NCBI GenBank assembly: GCA_963773665.1
Contig: CAVZBZ010000001.1
Coordinates: 868,001 to 932,000 of the forward strand
Length of the DNA stretch: 64,000 nucleotides
Source: DATJLY01 sp963773665
GTDB lineage: Bacteria; Pseudomonadota; Alphaproteobacteria; ATCC43930; CGMCC-115725
Reading direction: 5' to 3'
In this document: positions 17,694 to 26,150 of the stretch, in pieces
How the letters are laid out: every line of letters begins with the position of its first letter
How positions within the stretch are numbered: position 1 is the stretch's first letter
Notes under the pieces: generated by a model
Told to the model about the DNA's origin: nothing
The model's input: only the letters and a program-made list of their open reading frames with translations
The model's database searches: none
Position numbers and translations under genes: made by a program

Positions 17694-19633
17694 GCGGAAA
17701 CCGATACGTTACGCCGCTCGCGCCCCAATGCTGCGAGCGCGGTTTCGACGATGTGGCGGGCGTTGAGGCCGGCGCTCTCGTATTGCTGATAGGGCTGGTC
17801 GTGGTCGATGAAGCGGTCGGGCAGAACCATCGGCCGCACCTTGAGACCGCGATCGAGCATCCCGGCATGCGCCAGATGATGCAGCACGAAACTGCCGAAC
17901 CCGCCGATGGCGCCTTCCTCGATCGTCACCAGCACCTCGTGCTCGCGTGCGAGGCGCTCGACGAGGTCCGTGTCGAGCGGCTTGGCGAAGCGCGCGTCCG
18001 CCACCGTCGCCGAGAGGCCGAGCCGGGCCAGCTCGTCCGCTGCCTTCAGGCACTCCTGCAGCCGTCCGCCGAGGCTCAGGATCGCGATCGCCGTGCCCTC
18101 GCGCACGATGCGCCCCTTGCCGATCTCCAAGACGCTGCCGCGCTCCGGCAGCTTCAGGCCGATCCCCTCGCCGCGCGGATAGCGCACCGCCGACGGGCCG
18201 TCGTCGATCGCGGCGCAGGTCGCCACCATGTGCATCAATTCCGATTCGTCCGCCGCCGCCATGATGACGAAGCCCGGAAGACAGCCGAGATATGCGAGAT
18301 CGAACGAGCCCGCATGCGTCGCCCCGTCGGCGCCCACCAGCCCCGCCCGGTCGAGCGCGAACCGCACCGGCAGCTTCTGGATCGCCACGTCGTGCACGAC
18401 CTGGTCGTAGGCGCGCTGCAAGAATGTCGAGTAGATCGCCGCGAACGGCTTGAGCCCCTCGCACGCGAGCCCCGCCGCGAACGTCACGCCGTGCTGCTCG
18501 GCGATGCCGACGTCGAAGGCCCGCTTCGGAAACCGCTCGGCGAACTTGTCGAGCCCGGTGCCCGACGGCATCGCCGCCGTCAAGGCCACGATCCGCTCGT
18601 CCGCCGCAGCCTCGGCGATCAAGGCCTTGGCGAACACGCTCGTATAGCTCGGAGCTTGCGCCTTGCTCTTCTGCTGCTGCCCGGTCGCCGGGTCGAACTT
18701 CACGACGCCGTGATACTTGTCGGCCGCGGCTTCCGCCGGCGCGTAGCCTCGCCCTTTTTGGGTCACCACGTGGACGAGGACAGCGCCCTCGTCCTCGCTC
18801 GCCTTGACGTTGCGCAGCACCGGCAGCAGGTGGTCGAGATTGTGCCCGTCAATGGGCCCCACGTAATAGAACCCCAGTTCCTCGAACAGCGTGCCGCCGG
18901 TGACGAGGCCGCGCGCATATTCCTCGGCGCGCCTCGCAAGCGAGGCGAAGCCCCGCGGGAAGCGCCGCGTCATCGCCGCGCCCAGGTGCCGCAAGGACCG
19001 GTACGGCGCCGACGACAGCAGCCGCGAGAGATAGGCACTCATCGCCCCCACCGGGGGTGCGATCGACATGTCGTTGTCGTTCAGCACGACGATGAGGCGC
19101 GAGGGGAGCGAGCCCGCGTTGTTCATCGCCTCGTACGCCATCCCGGCGCTCATCGCGCCATCGCCGATGACGGCGATCACCTCGCGCCGCTCGCCCTTCA
19201 GGTCGCGCGCCACCGCCATGCCAAGCCCGGCCGAGATCGAGGTCGAGCTGTGCGCAGCACCGAACGGGTCGTATTCGCTTTCCGCGCGCCGCGTGAAGCC
19301 GGACAGCCCGCCGCCCTGGCGCAGCGTCCGCATCCGGTCGCGCCGGCCCGTCAAAATCTTGTGCGGATAGGCCTGGTGGCCCACGTCCCAGATGAGCCGG
19401 TCGTTCGGCGTGTCGAACACGTAATGCAGCGCCACCGTCAGCTCGACCACGCCGAGCCCGGCGCCAAGATGCCCGCCCGTCACCGACACCGCCTCGATCA
19501 GCTCGTGCCGAAGCTCGTCCGCGACCTGACGCAACTCGCTCTCGGGAAGCAAGCGCAAATCGGCCGGATACCGAATCCGATCAAGCAGCGGCGTGGCGGT
19601 TTCGGGCACCGCCGCTTCATTCCTCAGGGCCAC
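17690..19633 (-). CDS. dxs: 1-deoxy-D-xylulose-5-phosphate synthase
   Basis: This 647-residue ThDP enzyme has normal Dxs length and motifs: GHLGAGLGVVELTVALHYVF, WDVGHQAYPHKILTGRRD, the ThDP-binding AVIGDGAMSAGMAYEAMNN and the transketolase C-terminal domain. It condenses pyruvate with glyceraldehyde-3-phosphate in the first step of the MEP isoprenoid pathway. The start is the GTG at 19633, preceded by GAGGTGA four bases away, nine bases after the ispA stop. The order xseB-ispA-dxs-hpnM forms one tight operon that feeds hopanoid precursors. Confidence 0.97.
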   Translation of the reverse strand: MALRNEAAVPETATPLLDRIRYPADLRLLPESELRQVADELRHELIEAVSVTGGHLGAGLGVVELTVALHYVFDTPNDRLIWDVGHQAYPHKILTGRRDRMRTLRQGGGLSGFTRRAESEYDPFGAAHSSTSISAGLGMAVARDLKGERREVIAVIGDGAMSAGMAYEAMNNAGSLPSRLIVVLNDNDMSIAPPVGAMSAYLSRLLSSAPYRSLRHLGAAMTRRFPRGFASLARRAEEYARGLVTGGTLFEELGFYYVGPIDGHNLDHLLPVLRNVKASEDEGAVLVHVVTQKGRGYAPAEAAADKYHGVVKFDPATGQQQKSKAQAPSYTSVFAKALIAEAAADERIVALTAAMPSGTGLDKFAERFPKRAFDVGIAEQHGVTFAAGLACEGLKPFAAIYSTFLQRAYDQVVHDVAIQKLPVRFALDRAGLVGADGATHAGSFDLAYLGCLPGFVIMAAADESELMHMVATCAAIDDGPSAVRYPRGEGIGLKLPERGSVLEIGKGRIVREGTAIAILSLGGRLQECLKAADELARLGLSATVADARFAKPLDTDLVERLAREHEVLVTIEEGAIGGFGSFVLHHLAHAGMLDRGLKVRPMVLPDRFIDHDQPYQQYESAGLNARHIVETALAALGRERRNVSVSA

Positions 19634-19642
19634 GCGCTCACC

Positions 19643-20560
19643 TCATGTGCGGCGATCGATGACGAAACGCGCCGCTTGACGCAGAAGGTCCGCCTTCTCA
19701 CCAAACAATTCAAGATGCCGAATCGCCTGGGCGACAAGAAGGCGGGCCTGGGCCTGGGCGCGCTCGACCCCGAGGATCGAGACGAAAGTCGCCTTACCGG
19801 CCGCGGCATCCTGGTGGACGGGCTTGCCGGTCTCGCCGGCCGAGCCCTGCACGTCGAGCAGATCGTCGGCGATCTGGAAGGCGAGGCCGAGATCGTGCGC
19901 GTAGCCCCTGAGGGCGAGGCGCGGCTCGCTCGGCGATTTCCCGAGAATCGCCCCCGCCTCGCAGGCAAAGGCGATGAGTGCGCCGGTCTTGAGGCGCTGC
20001 AGCCGGGTGATCGCGCCGATGTCGAGATCGGGCCGGTGCTCTGCAATCAGGTCGATCATCTGCCCGCCGACCATGCCGGCGCCGCCGGCGGCCTGCGCCA
20101 AGGCCGTCACCAGGTCGCAGCGCACCGCCGGATCGCCGTGCGTATCGGGCTGGGCCAGCACCTCGAATGCCAAGGTGAGGAGCGCGTCGCCGGCGAGAAC
20201 CGCGGTCGCATCGTCGAACGCCTTGTGGCAGGTCGGCCGGCCGCGGCGCAGATCGCTGTTGTCCATCGCCGGCAGATCGTCATGGACGAGCGAATAGGCA
20301 TGCACCAGCTCAACCGCGGCGGCAGCTTGCAAGGCGCTGCGGCGAGAAACCGCGAAGAGCTGCGCGCTCGCCAGCACGAGAAACGGCCGCAAGCGCTTGC
20401 CCGGCGCCAGGGCAGCGTAGCGCATCGCCTCGAAAACGCGCGCCTCGAGCCCTGCCGGCACGGCAATCAGCCGGTCGATGACCGCATCGGTGAGACGCAC
20501 GGTCTCGGCGAGCGCGGCATCGAAGCTGGTGCCGGACGTCCAGAAGGCAGGCTCACTCAA
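19643..20560 (-). CDS. ispA: Polyprenyl synthetase, farnesyl diphosphate synthase type
   Basis: This 305-residue protein has both aspartate-rich motifs: the first as LVHDDLPAMDNSDLRRG and the second in FQIADDLLDVQG, with GKRLRPFLVL upstream. The short-chain (IspA-type) arrangement with an insertion in the first DDxxxxD fits synthesis of farnesyl diphosphate, the precursor of squalene and hopanoids. The apparent start is a TTG at 20560, overlapping the xseB stop by eight bases; no ATG or GTG closer to the family N-terminus is available. Confidence 0.92.
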   Translation of the reverse strand: MSEPAFWTSGTSFDAALAETVRLTDAVIDRLIAVPAGLEARVFEAMRYAALAPGKRLRPFLVLASAQLFAVSRRSALQAAAAVELVHAYSLVHDDLPAMDNSDLRRGRPTCHKAFDDATAVLAGDALLTLAFEVLAQPDTHGDPAVRCDLVTALAQAAGGAGMVGGQMIDLIAEHRPDLDIGAITRLQRLKTGALIAFACEAGAILGKSPSEPRLALRGYAHDLGLAFQIADDLLDVQGSAGETGKPVHQDAAAGKATFVSILGVERAQAQARLLVAQAIRHLELFGEKADLLRQAARFVIDRRT

Positions 20561-20804
20561 GGCCGTGCGGCTCCGCCGAGACTGCGCCTTCGGCGCTCAC
20601 CACGATCTTTTCGACGCGCAATTGCGCTTCCCTCAATTTTGCTTCGCAGTGGCGCTTCAGCAACGCGCCGCGCTCGTAGGAAGCGAGCGCCTCGTCGAGC
20701 TTGGTGCTGCCGGACTCGAGCCTGCGCACGATCTGCTCGAGCTCGTTGAGCGCGTCCTCGAAGCTCAGGGCAGCGATCTCGGGCGAAGATTGGGCCTCGG
20801 CCAT
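20553..20804 (-). CDS. xseB: Exodeoxyribonuclease VII small subunit
   Basis: This 83-residue helical protein has the family pattern LSFEDALNELEQIVRRLESG and LDEALASYERGALLKRHCEA KL. XseB binds XseA to form exonuclease VII, which degrades single-stranded DNA. The gene order xseB-ispA-dxs is widespread in proteobacteria. It is the first gene of the operon; its stop overlaps the start of ispA. A GAGGAAGG-type ribosome site lies just upstream of the ATG. Confidence 0.95.
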   Translation of the reverse strand: MAEAQSSPEIAALSFEDALNELEQIVRRLESGSTKLDEALASYERGALLKRHCEAKLREAQLRVEKIVVSAEGAVSAEPHGLE

Positions 20805-20888
20805 TCCTTCCTCTCGCGGCGGTGGACTTTATTGATCCTTTCGCACCCCCGCAAGCGACCCAATGGAGCGGGGCAACCCATTGGAGGA

Positions 20889-21816
<928 letters not shown>

Positions 21817-21929
21817 GGATCTCCCAGGGCGTAGCGGCGCGTTCGTCCGCCGGGCTTGCCGCTCGCGGTCACGTTCAGTATAGGGCGGCGCGCCGGAAGA
21901 CCAAAGAACGGGCGGCGGACGAAAGCGCG

Positions 21930-22904
21930 ATGACGAAAGTCCTGGCCATTCTGTGCTGTGCCGCCGCGCTTCTCCTCGCGACCGGCGCCGCCGCCAAGGA
22001 CCACACGAAATCGATCGTGATCCGCGCCGGCAAGGGCGACAGCCCGAACCACGCCTTGGCCGTGCAGTTCGCCGAGGCCGTCGCCGTCGCGCTGAACGGC
22101 GCCTATACGCTCGACGTGCAGGAAAGCCAGGGCTCGATCCAGAACGTCATGGATTCGCGCCGGGCGCAGCGCGACTATCTTTTCACCACGGGTCCCAACG
22201 TCATCGCCGCGGCGCGGCGCGGCGCAAAGCCATTCGCGCCCGATCAGCGCTATCGCCGCATCCGCGCGCTGTTTCCCATTCCGGCCCAGACCGTGCACTG
22301 GGTGGTGCGCAAGGACAGCGACATTGCGAGCCTTGCCAATCTGGCCGGGCGCAACTTCATCTCCGGCGCCAAGGGCAGCGTCGCCGAGCGGGTCACCACC
22401 GAGGCGCTCGAGACGCTCGGCATCCTGCACGAGGTCCAGATCATGGACATCGACGCCGGCGCGGCGCTGCAAGCCTTGAAGGCGAAGCAGGTTTCGGGCT
22501 TTGCCATCGCCGGGGCCTATCCGCTGCAGAACCTCACCGACCTTGCCGGCGCGACACCGATTCGTCTGCTCTCGATGCCGCAGCCGCAGCTGCGCCGGGT
22601 GCTGCGCGCCGACGACAGCATCGCCGCCGAAACCGTGCCGAAGGGCACATATCCCGGGCTCGACCTGGACGTGACCGCGCTGGCGCTGCCGATCGGCGTC
22701 TATACCACGACGCGGATGGCCGACGATGTCGCCTACGCGATCACCAAGGCGTTCTGGTCGCAGCACGACGCGCTGGTCAAGAAAAGCCCGCCGTGGCAGG
22801 CGGCGAACCCGGCGGCGCTGGCGACGCTCGGCGCCGAGCTGCACCCGGGCGCGTTGCGCTATTACCGCGAAGCCAACATCCCGGTGCCGCGGGCAATACG
22901 CTAG
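21930..22904 (+). CDS. TAXI-family TRAP transporter substrate-binding protein
   Basis: This 324-residue protein has a signal peptide (MTKVLAILCCAAALLLATGAA) and a TAXI-type binding-protein core: IRAGKGDSPNHALAVQFAEAV, LARRNFISGA-like NLAGRNFISGAKGS, and LDVTALALPIGVYTTTRMADDVAYAITKAFW near the C-terminus. Such proteins capture organic acids or glutamate for TRAP transporters. No TRAP membrane subunit is nearby, so it is an orphan here. Its stop overlaps the stop of the convergent DUF423 gene by four bases. It is divergent from the deacetylase-like gene. Confidence 0.82.
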   Translation: MTKVLAILCCAAALLLATGAAAKDHTKSIVIRAGKGDSPNHALAVQFAEAVAVALNGAYTLDVQESQGSIQNVMDSRRAQRDYLFTTGPNVIAAARRGAKPFAPDQRYRRIRALFPIPAQTVHWVVRKDSDIASLANLAGRNFISGAKGSVAERVTTEALETLGILHEVQIMDIDAGAALQALKAKQVSGFAIAGAYPLQNLTDLAGATPIRLLSMPQPQLRRVLRADDSIAAETVPKGTYPGLDLDVTALALPIGVYTTTRMADDVAYAITKAFWSQHDALVKKSPPWQAANPAALATLGAELHPGALRYYREANIPVPRAIR

Positions 22905-23284
22905 GCCAACGGGCGCGGGCTCACCGCGTGGAGAAAGAGCGCGACCCACCCGGCGATGAACAGGACGCCGCCCGCGGGTACGAACATCGCGAAGGCGGCG
23001 AGCCCCGCCGCGTGCAGGAAAAGCCCGCCGCAGAAGGCGAAGAGCGCTGCAACGAAGCACCAGCCGGAAAGCGCCAACGCGACGCGCCCCAATCCCCCCG
23101 CCGGCACCTCGAGCAGCAAGGCCACGGCGACGAGCGCCGCGGCATGGATCAGGCCATAGCGTGCGCCGGTCGCGGCGAGCGCCGCGCGCGCGCCACCGGA
23201 TGCGAGATAATGCTGGGCCGCCGCATCGGCGCCGACCGAGACGGCGCCGGCGAGCGCCGCCACGGCGATGAAGATGCGATCCAT
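22901..23284 (-). CDS. DUF423 family small membrane protein
   Basis: This 127-residue protein has about four hydrophobic segments: IFIAVAALAGAVSVGADAA, YGLIHAAALVAVALLL, ALSGWCFVAALFAFCGGLFL and AGGVLFIAGWVALFLHA. The HAAAL and AGGVLFIAGW patterns are those of DUF423 (YgdD-like) inner-membrane proteins, whose function is unknown. The ATG at 23284 begins exactly at the first span as in the family. Confidence 0.83.
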   Translation of the reverse strand: MDRIFIAVAALAGAVSVGADAAAQHYLASGGARAALAATGARYGLIHAAALVAVALLLEVPAGGLGRVALALSGWCFVAALFAFCGGLFLHAAGLAAFAMFVPAGGVLFIAGWVALFLHAVSPRPLA

Positions 23285-23322
23285 CGAGCCCCCCGCGATC
23301 TGGCCGCGGCATGCGGCGCGCG

Positions 23323-25563
23323 CTATAAGCGCCTCCCGCCGCGTCCGGTCAAGAGGAGCGCCATGCCGAGCTTCGACATCGTCTCGCGGCTCGACCTCGC
23401 CGAGGTCGACAACGCGCTCAACGGAATGACGCGCGAGATCGCCACCCGTTTCGACTTCAAGGGCGCCAAATCCTCGATCAAGCGCGAGGAGGGCGCGCTC
23501 GTCATCGCTGCCGACGACGATTTGAAGCTGAAGCAGATGCACGAGCTTCTGAAGATGCACCTCGCGCGGCGCAAGGTCGATCCCGCCGCGCTCGAATTCA
23601 AGCCGCCGGAAAAGGCCGCGGGCCAAACCGTGCGCCAGACCGTGGCGCTGCGCCAGGGGATCGGCGCCGAGCTCGCGAAACAGCTCGCACGCGCCGTCAA
23701 GGACAGCAAGCTCAAGGTGCAGGCCTCGATCCAGGGCGAGGAGCTGCGCGTTTCCGGCAAGAAGCGCGACGATCTCCAGGCGGCGATCGCGCTCCTTCGC
23801 GGCCTCAGCGTGGAGCAGCCGCTGCAATACGTGAATTTCCGCGAGTGAGCCGCGCGCGCCCCGCGCTTGATCGGGCGCGCCCGAGCGGCTAGAAAGAAGC
23901 GCGGTCCCCTTCGTCTAGAGGCCCAGGACATCGCCCTCTCACGGCGACAACACCGGTTCGAATCCGGTAGGGGACGCCATTCCCGAACAAATCTGGGCAC
24001 CGGCTCATCTGGCGCGTCGGACCCCGGCCGCAGTCCGGATTCGAGGCGGTCCTTCCGCCCGGATAGGCGAACCTCGGTGTCGTCTACGTCGATCCGTTCC
24101 ACGAACAGCCTGAGATAGCGCTGGCGCGTCGAGAGATCGGCGCTGAGAAGCTTTTCGCGCATGGCGGTGCAAAATTCGAGAAGCTGGCCGGATGCTAGTG
24201 GGGGAGCGGGAGAACGCCGCTGCTGCGCTGCCAGCGTCCTTAGCTTGGTCAGTTCCTCGCGCCGCTGACGAAGTTCCGAAAGGCGCTTTCCGAGCAAGTC
24301 GTCAAGCGGGGCGATGCCGCGCTCCACCATTTCCAGGAGGCGGTGGATCGCCTCTTCGGTCGCGCGCAGGTCGCGGTCAGCATCCTTTGCCCTCTGAGCC
24401 GATTCCTCGGCGGAGCCCTGGCTCCGCGCGGCGTGTTCTGCCAGCAACTTGGAAAGACGCTCGGGGGTAAAAAGTCGGTGCGCTAGATGGTCCATCACAA
24501 GGCCGTCGAGGAACGCCATTGGCAAGGTTCGGCCCTTGCATGCCGTCTTGCCGAGTCGAACGCATGTAGAGCAGGTGTAGTAACGGTATTTGCCGCTTTT
24601 GCCCGTCCGCAAGGTCATGGCGCCGCCGCAGGTTGCGCAGCGCGCGAGTCCGGTCAGAAGCACCGGACCATTGACCACGCGGGGAGCGATTATCTTGGGG
24701 CTGCGACTGGCAAGAGATGTCTTCGTTCGCCGGAACGTGTCCTCATTGATAATTGACGGTACCGTCACGGCAATCCATTCCTCGCGCGGCTTCCGTTCTC
24801 TCGTCTTCGAGTCGGTCTGATTGAACCAGTGGCAGCCCGTGTAGCTTTCGCGGGTGAGCAGGCTGTGGACCAGCCCTGTACTGAACCGGTGCCCGTCACG
24901 GTAGCGGATGCCCTTGCGGTTCAGGTGATCGGCGATGGCTTTGATTCCAAGTTTGCCCGAGCCGTCGCCCTCAAGGTGGAGCTGGTAGAGCAGGCAAACG
25001 ATTTCCGCTTCGCCCGGATCGATTTCGAGGCGGCGCTTGATCTTGTCGCCGCGCCGCTCGGCCTCTCTAGTGCGGTATCCGTAGGGCGGGCGCGCGCCGT
25101 TCCAGAATCCTTGCCGCGCGTTCTCCTTCATGGCGCGGAGCGTGTGCTTGCCGTTCTCCTTGCTCTGGTACTCATCGAAAAGCGCGAGAATTTTCCGCAC
25201 CAGTTGACTCATCGGATCGTCGCCAGTCTCCTGGGTAATGGAGACAACACCGACGCCGTTCTTCTGCAAGCGGCGAAGATAGAATTCAAGTTGAAAAGCA
25301 TCGCGGAAAAATCGCGAATAGCTGTGGACTACGATCACGTCAAAAGGGTGATCCGGTTGCGATGCGGCGTCCACCATCTCCTGGAACACGGGCCGCTTGT
25401 CATCGGTCGCGCTCGCCCCTCGCTCTTCGAACTCGCGGATGACGATCCACCCTTTGCCTTGGCAGTAGGCTTGCGCTTGCCGGCGCTGGTCTGGGATCGA
25501 TAGGTCTTTCTCAGCCTGCCGGGCGGTCGAGACCCGGAGATAAAGTGCGGCCCGGATGCCCAT
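23323..25563 (-). CDS. Large serine recombinase (island integrase) with run-on C-terminus
   Basis: The N-terminal resolvase domain has YLRVSTARQAEKDLS with the catalytic Ser near residue 12, then VVHSYSRFFRDAFQLEF. A Recombinase domain follows (GFWNGARPPYGYRTREAERR, SYTGCHW), then a zinc ribbon (CATCGGAM and CSTC) and a coiled-coil region. Family enzymes join attP and attB through a Ser-DNA intermediate. About 530 codons belong to the island. From 23973 leftwards the frame continues antisense through tRNA-Glu (PLPDSNRCCRRERAMSW) and yajQ to a stop at 23323, giving 746 residues. Those last 216 residues are probably an accident of integration. It starts 5 bases after the small upstream ORF. Confidence 0.88.
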   Translation of the reverse strand: MGIRAALYLRVSTARQAEKDLSIPDQRRQAQAYCQGKGWIVIREFEERGASATDDKRPVFQEMVDAASQPDHPFDVIVVHSYSRFFRDAFQLEFYLRRLQKNGVGVVSITQETGDDPMSQLVRKILALFDEYQSKENGKHTLRAMKENARQGFWNGARPPYGYRTREAERRGDKIKRRLEIDPGEAEIVCLLYQLHLEGDGSGKLGIKAIADHLNRKGIRYRDGHRFSTGLVHSLLTRESYTGCHWFNQTDSKTRERKPREEWIAVTVPSIINEDTFRRTKTSLASRSPKIIAPRVVNGPVLLTGLARCATCGGAMTLRTGKSGKYRYYTCSTCVRLGKTACKGRTLPMAFLDGLVMDHLAHRLFTPERLSKLLAEHAARSQGSAEESAQRAKDADRDLRATEEAIHRLLEMVERGIAPLDDLLGKRLSELRQRREELTKLRTLAAQQRRSPAPPLASGQLLEFCTAMREKLLSADLSTRQRYLRLFVERIDVDDTEVRLSGRKDRLESGLRPGSDAPDEPVPRFVREWRPLPDSNRCCRRERAMSWASRRRGPRFFLAARARPIKRGARAAHSRKFTYCSGCSTLRPRRSAIAAWRSSRFLPETRSSSPWIEACTLSLLSLTARASCFASSAPIPWRSATVWRTVWPAAFSGGLNSSAAGSTLRRARCIFRSSCICFSFKSSSAAMTSAPSSRLIEDLAPLKSKRVAISRVIPLSALSTSARSSRETMSKLGMALLLTGRGGRRL
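23363..23848 (+). CDS. YajQ family nucleotide-binding protein
   Basis: This 161-residue protein begins MPSFDIVSRLDLAEVDNALN and has RFDFKGAKSSIKREEGALVI, RRKVDPAALEF and DSKLKVQASIQGEELRVSGK KRDDLQ, essentially the textbook YajQ sequence. Family members bind nucleotides, and some act as cyclic-di-GMP receptors. AGAGGAG lies before the ATG. The whole gene is overlapped on the other strand by the run-on end of the island recombinase frame, but the + strand reading is clearly the true gene. Confidence 0.95.
   Translation: MPSFDIVSRLDLAEVDNALNGMTREIATRFDFKGAKSSIKREEGALVIAADDDLKLKQMHELLKMHLARRKVDPAALEFKPPEKAAGQTVRQTVALRQGIGAELAKQLARAVKDSKLKVQASIQGEELRVSGKKRDDLQAAIALLRGLSVEQPLQYVNFRE
23904..23979 (+). 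tRNA. tRNA-Glu (anticodon CTC)
   Basis: The cloverleaf is visible: acceptor stem GTCCCCT (23904-23910) pairs with AGGGGAC (23969-23975); the anticodon stem TCGCC/GGCGA encloses the loop CTCTCAC with anticodon CTC at 23938-23940; the T arm is CCGGTTCGAATCCGG. The discriminator G and an encoded CCA end at 23979. It closely resembles bacterial tRNA-Glu. Its last six bases are part of the 18-bp direct repeat that bounds the mobile island. Confidence 0.97.
23974..23991 (+). repeat. Island left attachment repeat (tRNA-proximal)
   Basis: This copy of ACGCCATTCCCGAACAAA starts in the last two acceptor-stem bases of tRNA-Glu, includes the discriminator and CCA, and continues 12 bases beyond. The tRNA is left intact. 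On the minus strand it is read in frame as FVREWR by the recombinase ORF, spanning exactly six codons. Confidence 0.85.
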
Positions 25564-25568
25564 GGTTC

Positions 25569-25844
25569 TTATCCCTCGTTTGCTCGCTTGGCCCTCAGTT
25601 CCTCAAGCACGTTGTCAAACAAGGGACCAAGTATGACGGCCTCGCCGATCCGAACCTCGATGCGCTCGCCAAGATCATCGGTAACTTTGATGACCGTTAT
25701 AGCGCGTCCAGTGGCGACAGACGTATCCGAGTTATTATACGTACGGGGCGCTTGTCGCGTCCCTACGTACGTATGGGAAGTTTCGCCCTGGCTATCTGCC
25801 GAGGAGGCCGGGGCGTCTGTCGTCTTGTCGTTCGCGATTACCAT
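25569..25844 (-). CDS. Small island protein upstream of the recombinase, function unknown
   Basis: This 91-residue ORF is not recognised. The first half is polar and low-complexity; the second half (AITVIKVTDDLGERIEVRIGE, LFDNVLEELRAKR) could form beta strands and a helix. It ends five bases before the recombinase ATG and is probably co-transcribed with it. Small genes in this position are sometimes regulators or directionality factors, but no helix-turn-helix is apparent. A cluster of TACGTACG repeats (25735-25778) lies inside its coding region. Confidence 0.5.
   Translation of the reverse strand: MVIANDKTTDAPASSADSQGETSHTYVGTRQAPRTYNNSDTSVATGRAITVIKVTDDLGERIEVRIGEAVILGPLFDNVLEELRAKRANEG
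25735..25778. promoter_or_regulatory. Paired TACGTACG repeats within the small gene upstream of the recombinase
   Basis: ATACGTACGGGGCG and TCCCTACGTACGTAT face each other around a short spacer, forming an imperfect inverted repeat. It lies 170-215 bases upstream of the recombinase start. It shares the TACGTACG core with the palindrome at 25931-25951. Confidence 0.35.
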
Positions 25845-26044
25845 TGGCCGAGCCTCAGCGCCTTGAGGCGCTCTATGCGCTTATCTTGATTTTGAGAATC
25901 GAGCGGGGTGGCCAACAAGCAAAAAATCGATTCCGTACGTACGTACGGGAATGCGGAATTGCGTGGCAGCTCACGTCTGCCGGAATCTGAAGTTACCCAG
26001 CGAATCGGAACAGCGCCCATGGCGAACTCCGCGAGGGGCGGCAC
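25838..26044 (-). CDS. Small hypothetical ORF at the head of the recombinase operon
   Basis: This 68-residue frame starts at a GTG (26044) or at the ATG at 26020 and ends with a TAA overlapping the next gene's start by seven bases. The product is not recognised: SDSGRRELPRNSAFPYVRTE followed by a charged tail ending RLKALRLGQW. It contains the GTACGTACGTAC palindrome at 25931-25951. The overlap speaks for a real gene; the embedded palindrome speaks for a leader or control region instead. Confidence 0.3.
   Translation of the reverse strand: MPPLAEFAMGAVPIRWVTSDSGRRELPRNSAFPYVRTESIFCLLATPLDSQNQDKRIERLKALRLGQW
25931..25951. promoter_or_regulatory. TACGTACG palindrome, candidate operator
   Basis: TTCCGTACGTACGTACGGGAA is palindromic apart from one extra G in the right arm. 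It lies about 90 bases upstream of the start of the 91-residue gene in the recombinase operon. Related TACGTACG units recur at 25735-25778. Such repeats suggest a binding site for a dimeric protein, perhaps the recombinase or its regulator. Confidence 0.45.
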
Positions 26045-26100
26045 TTAAGCCGCAACAGTCGCTAGTGTGGCATTGGACGTAACCGGCGGGGAAAAATCGC

Positions 26101-26139
26101 GCTAGCGCTAGCGGGACCGGAAATCCCGCTAACGCTAGC
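26101..26139. terminator. Strong GCTAGCGCTAGC stem-loop
   Basis: GCTAGCGCTAGCGGGA (26101-26116) pairs with TCCCGCTAACGCTAGC (26124-26139), 15 of 16 positions, around the loop CCGGAAA. It lies 11 bases beyond the stop of the tail-fibre-like gene on the minus strand and 57 bases before the recombinase operon. A bidirectional or Rho-independent-like terminator is the simplest reading, though no clear T-run follows. Confidence 0.55.
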
Positions 26140-26150
26140 GTGCTGCGTGG

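Noticed and set aside
17753..20749. Open + strand frame of 998 codons
   Set aside because: It is antisense to dxs, ispA and xseB, and the translation has only Arg/His/Glu-rich shadow composition.
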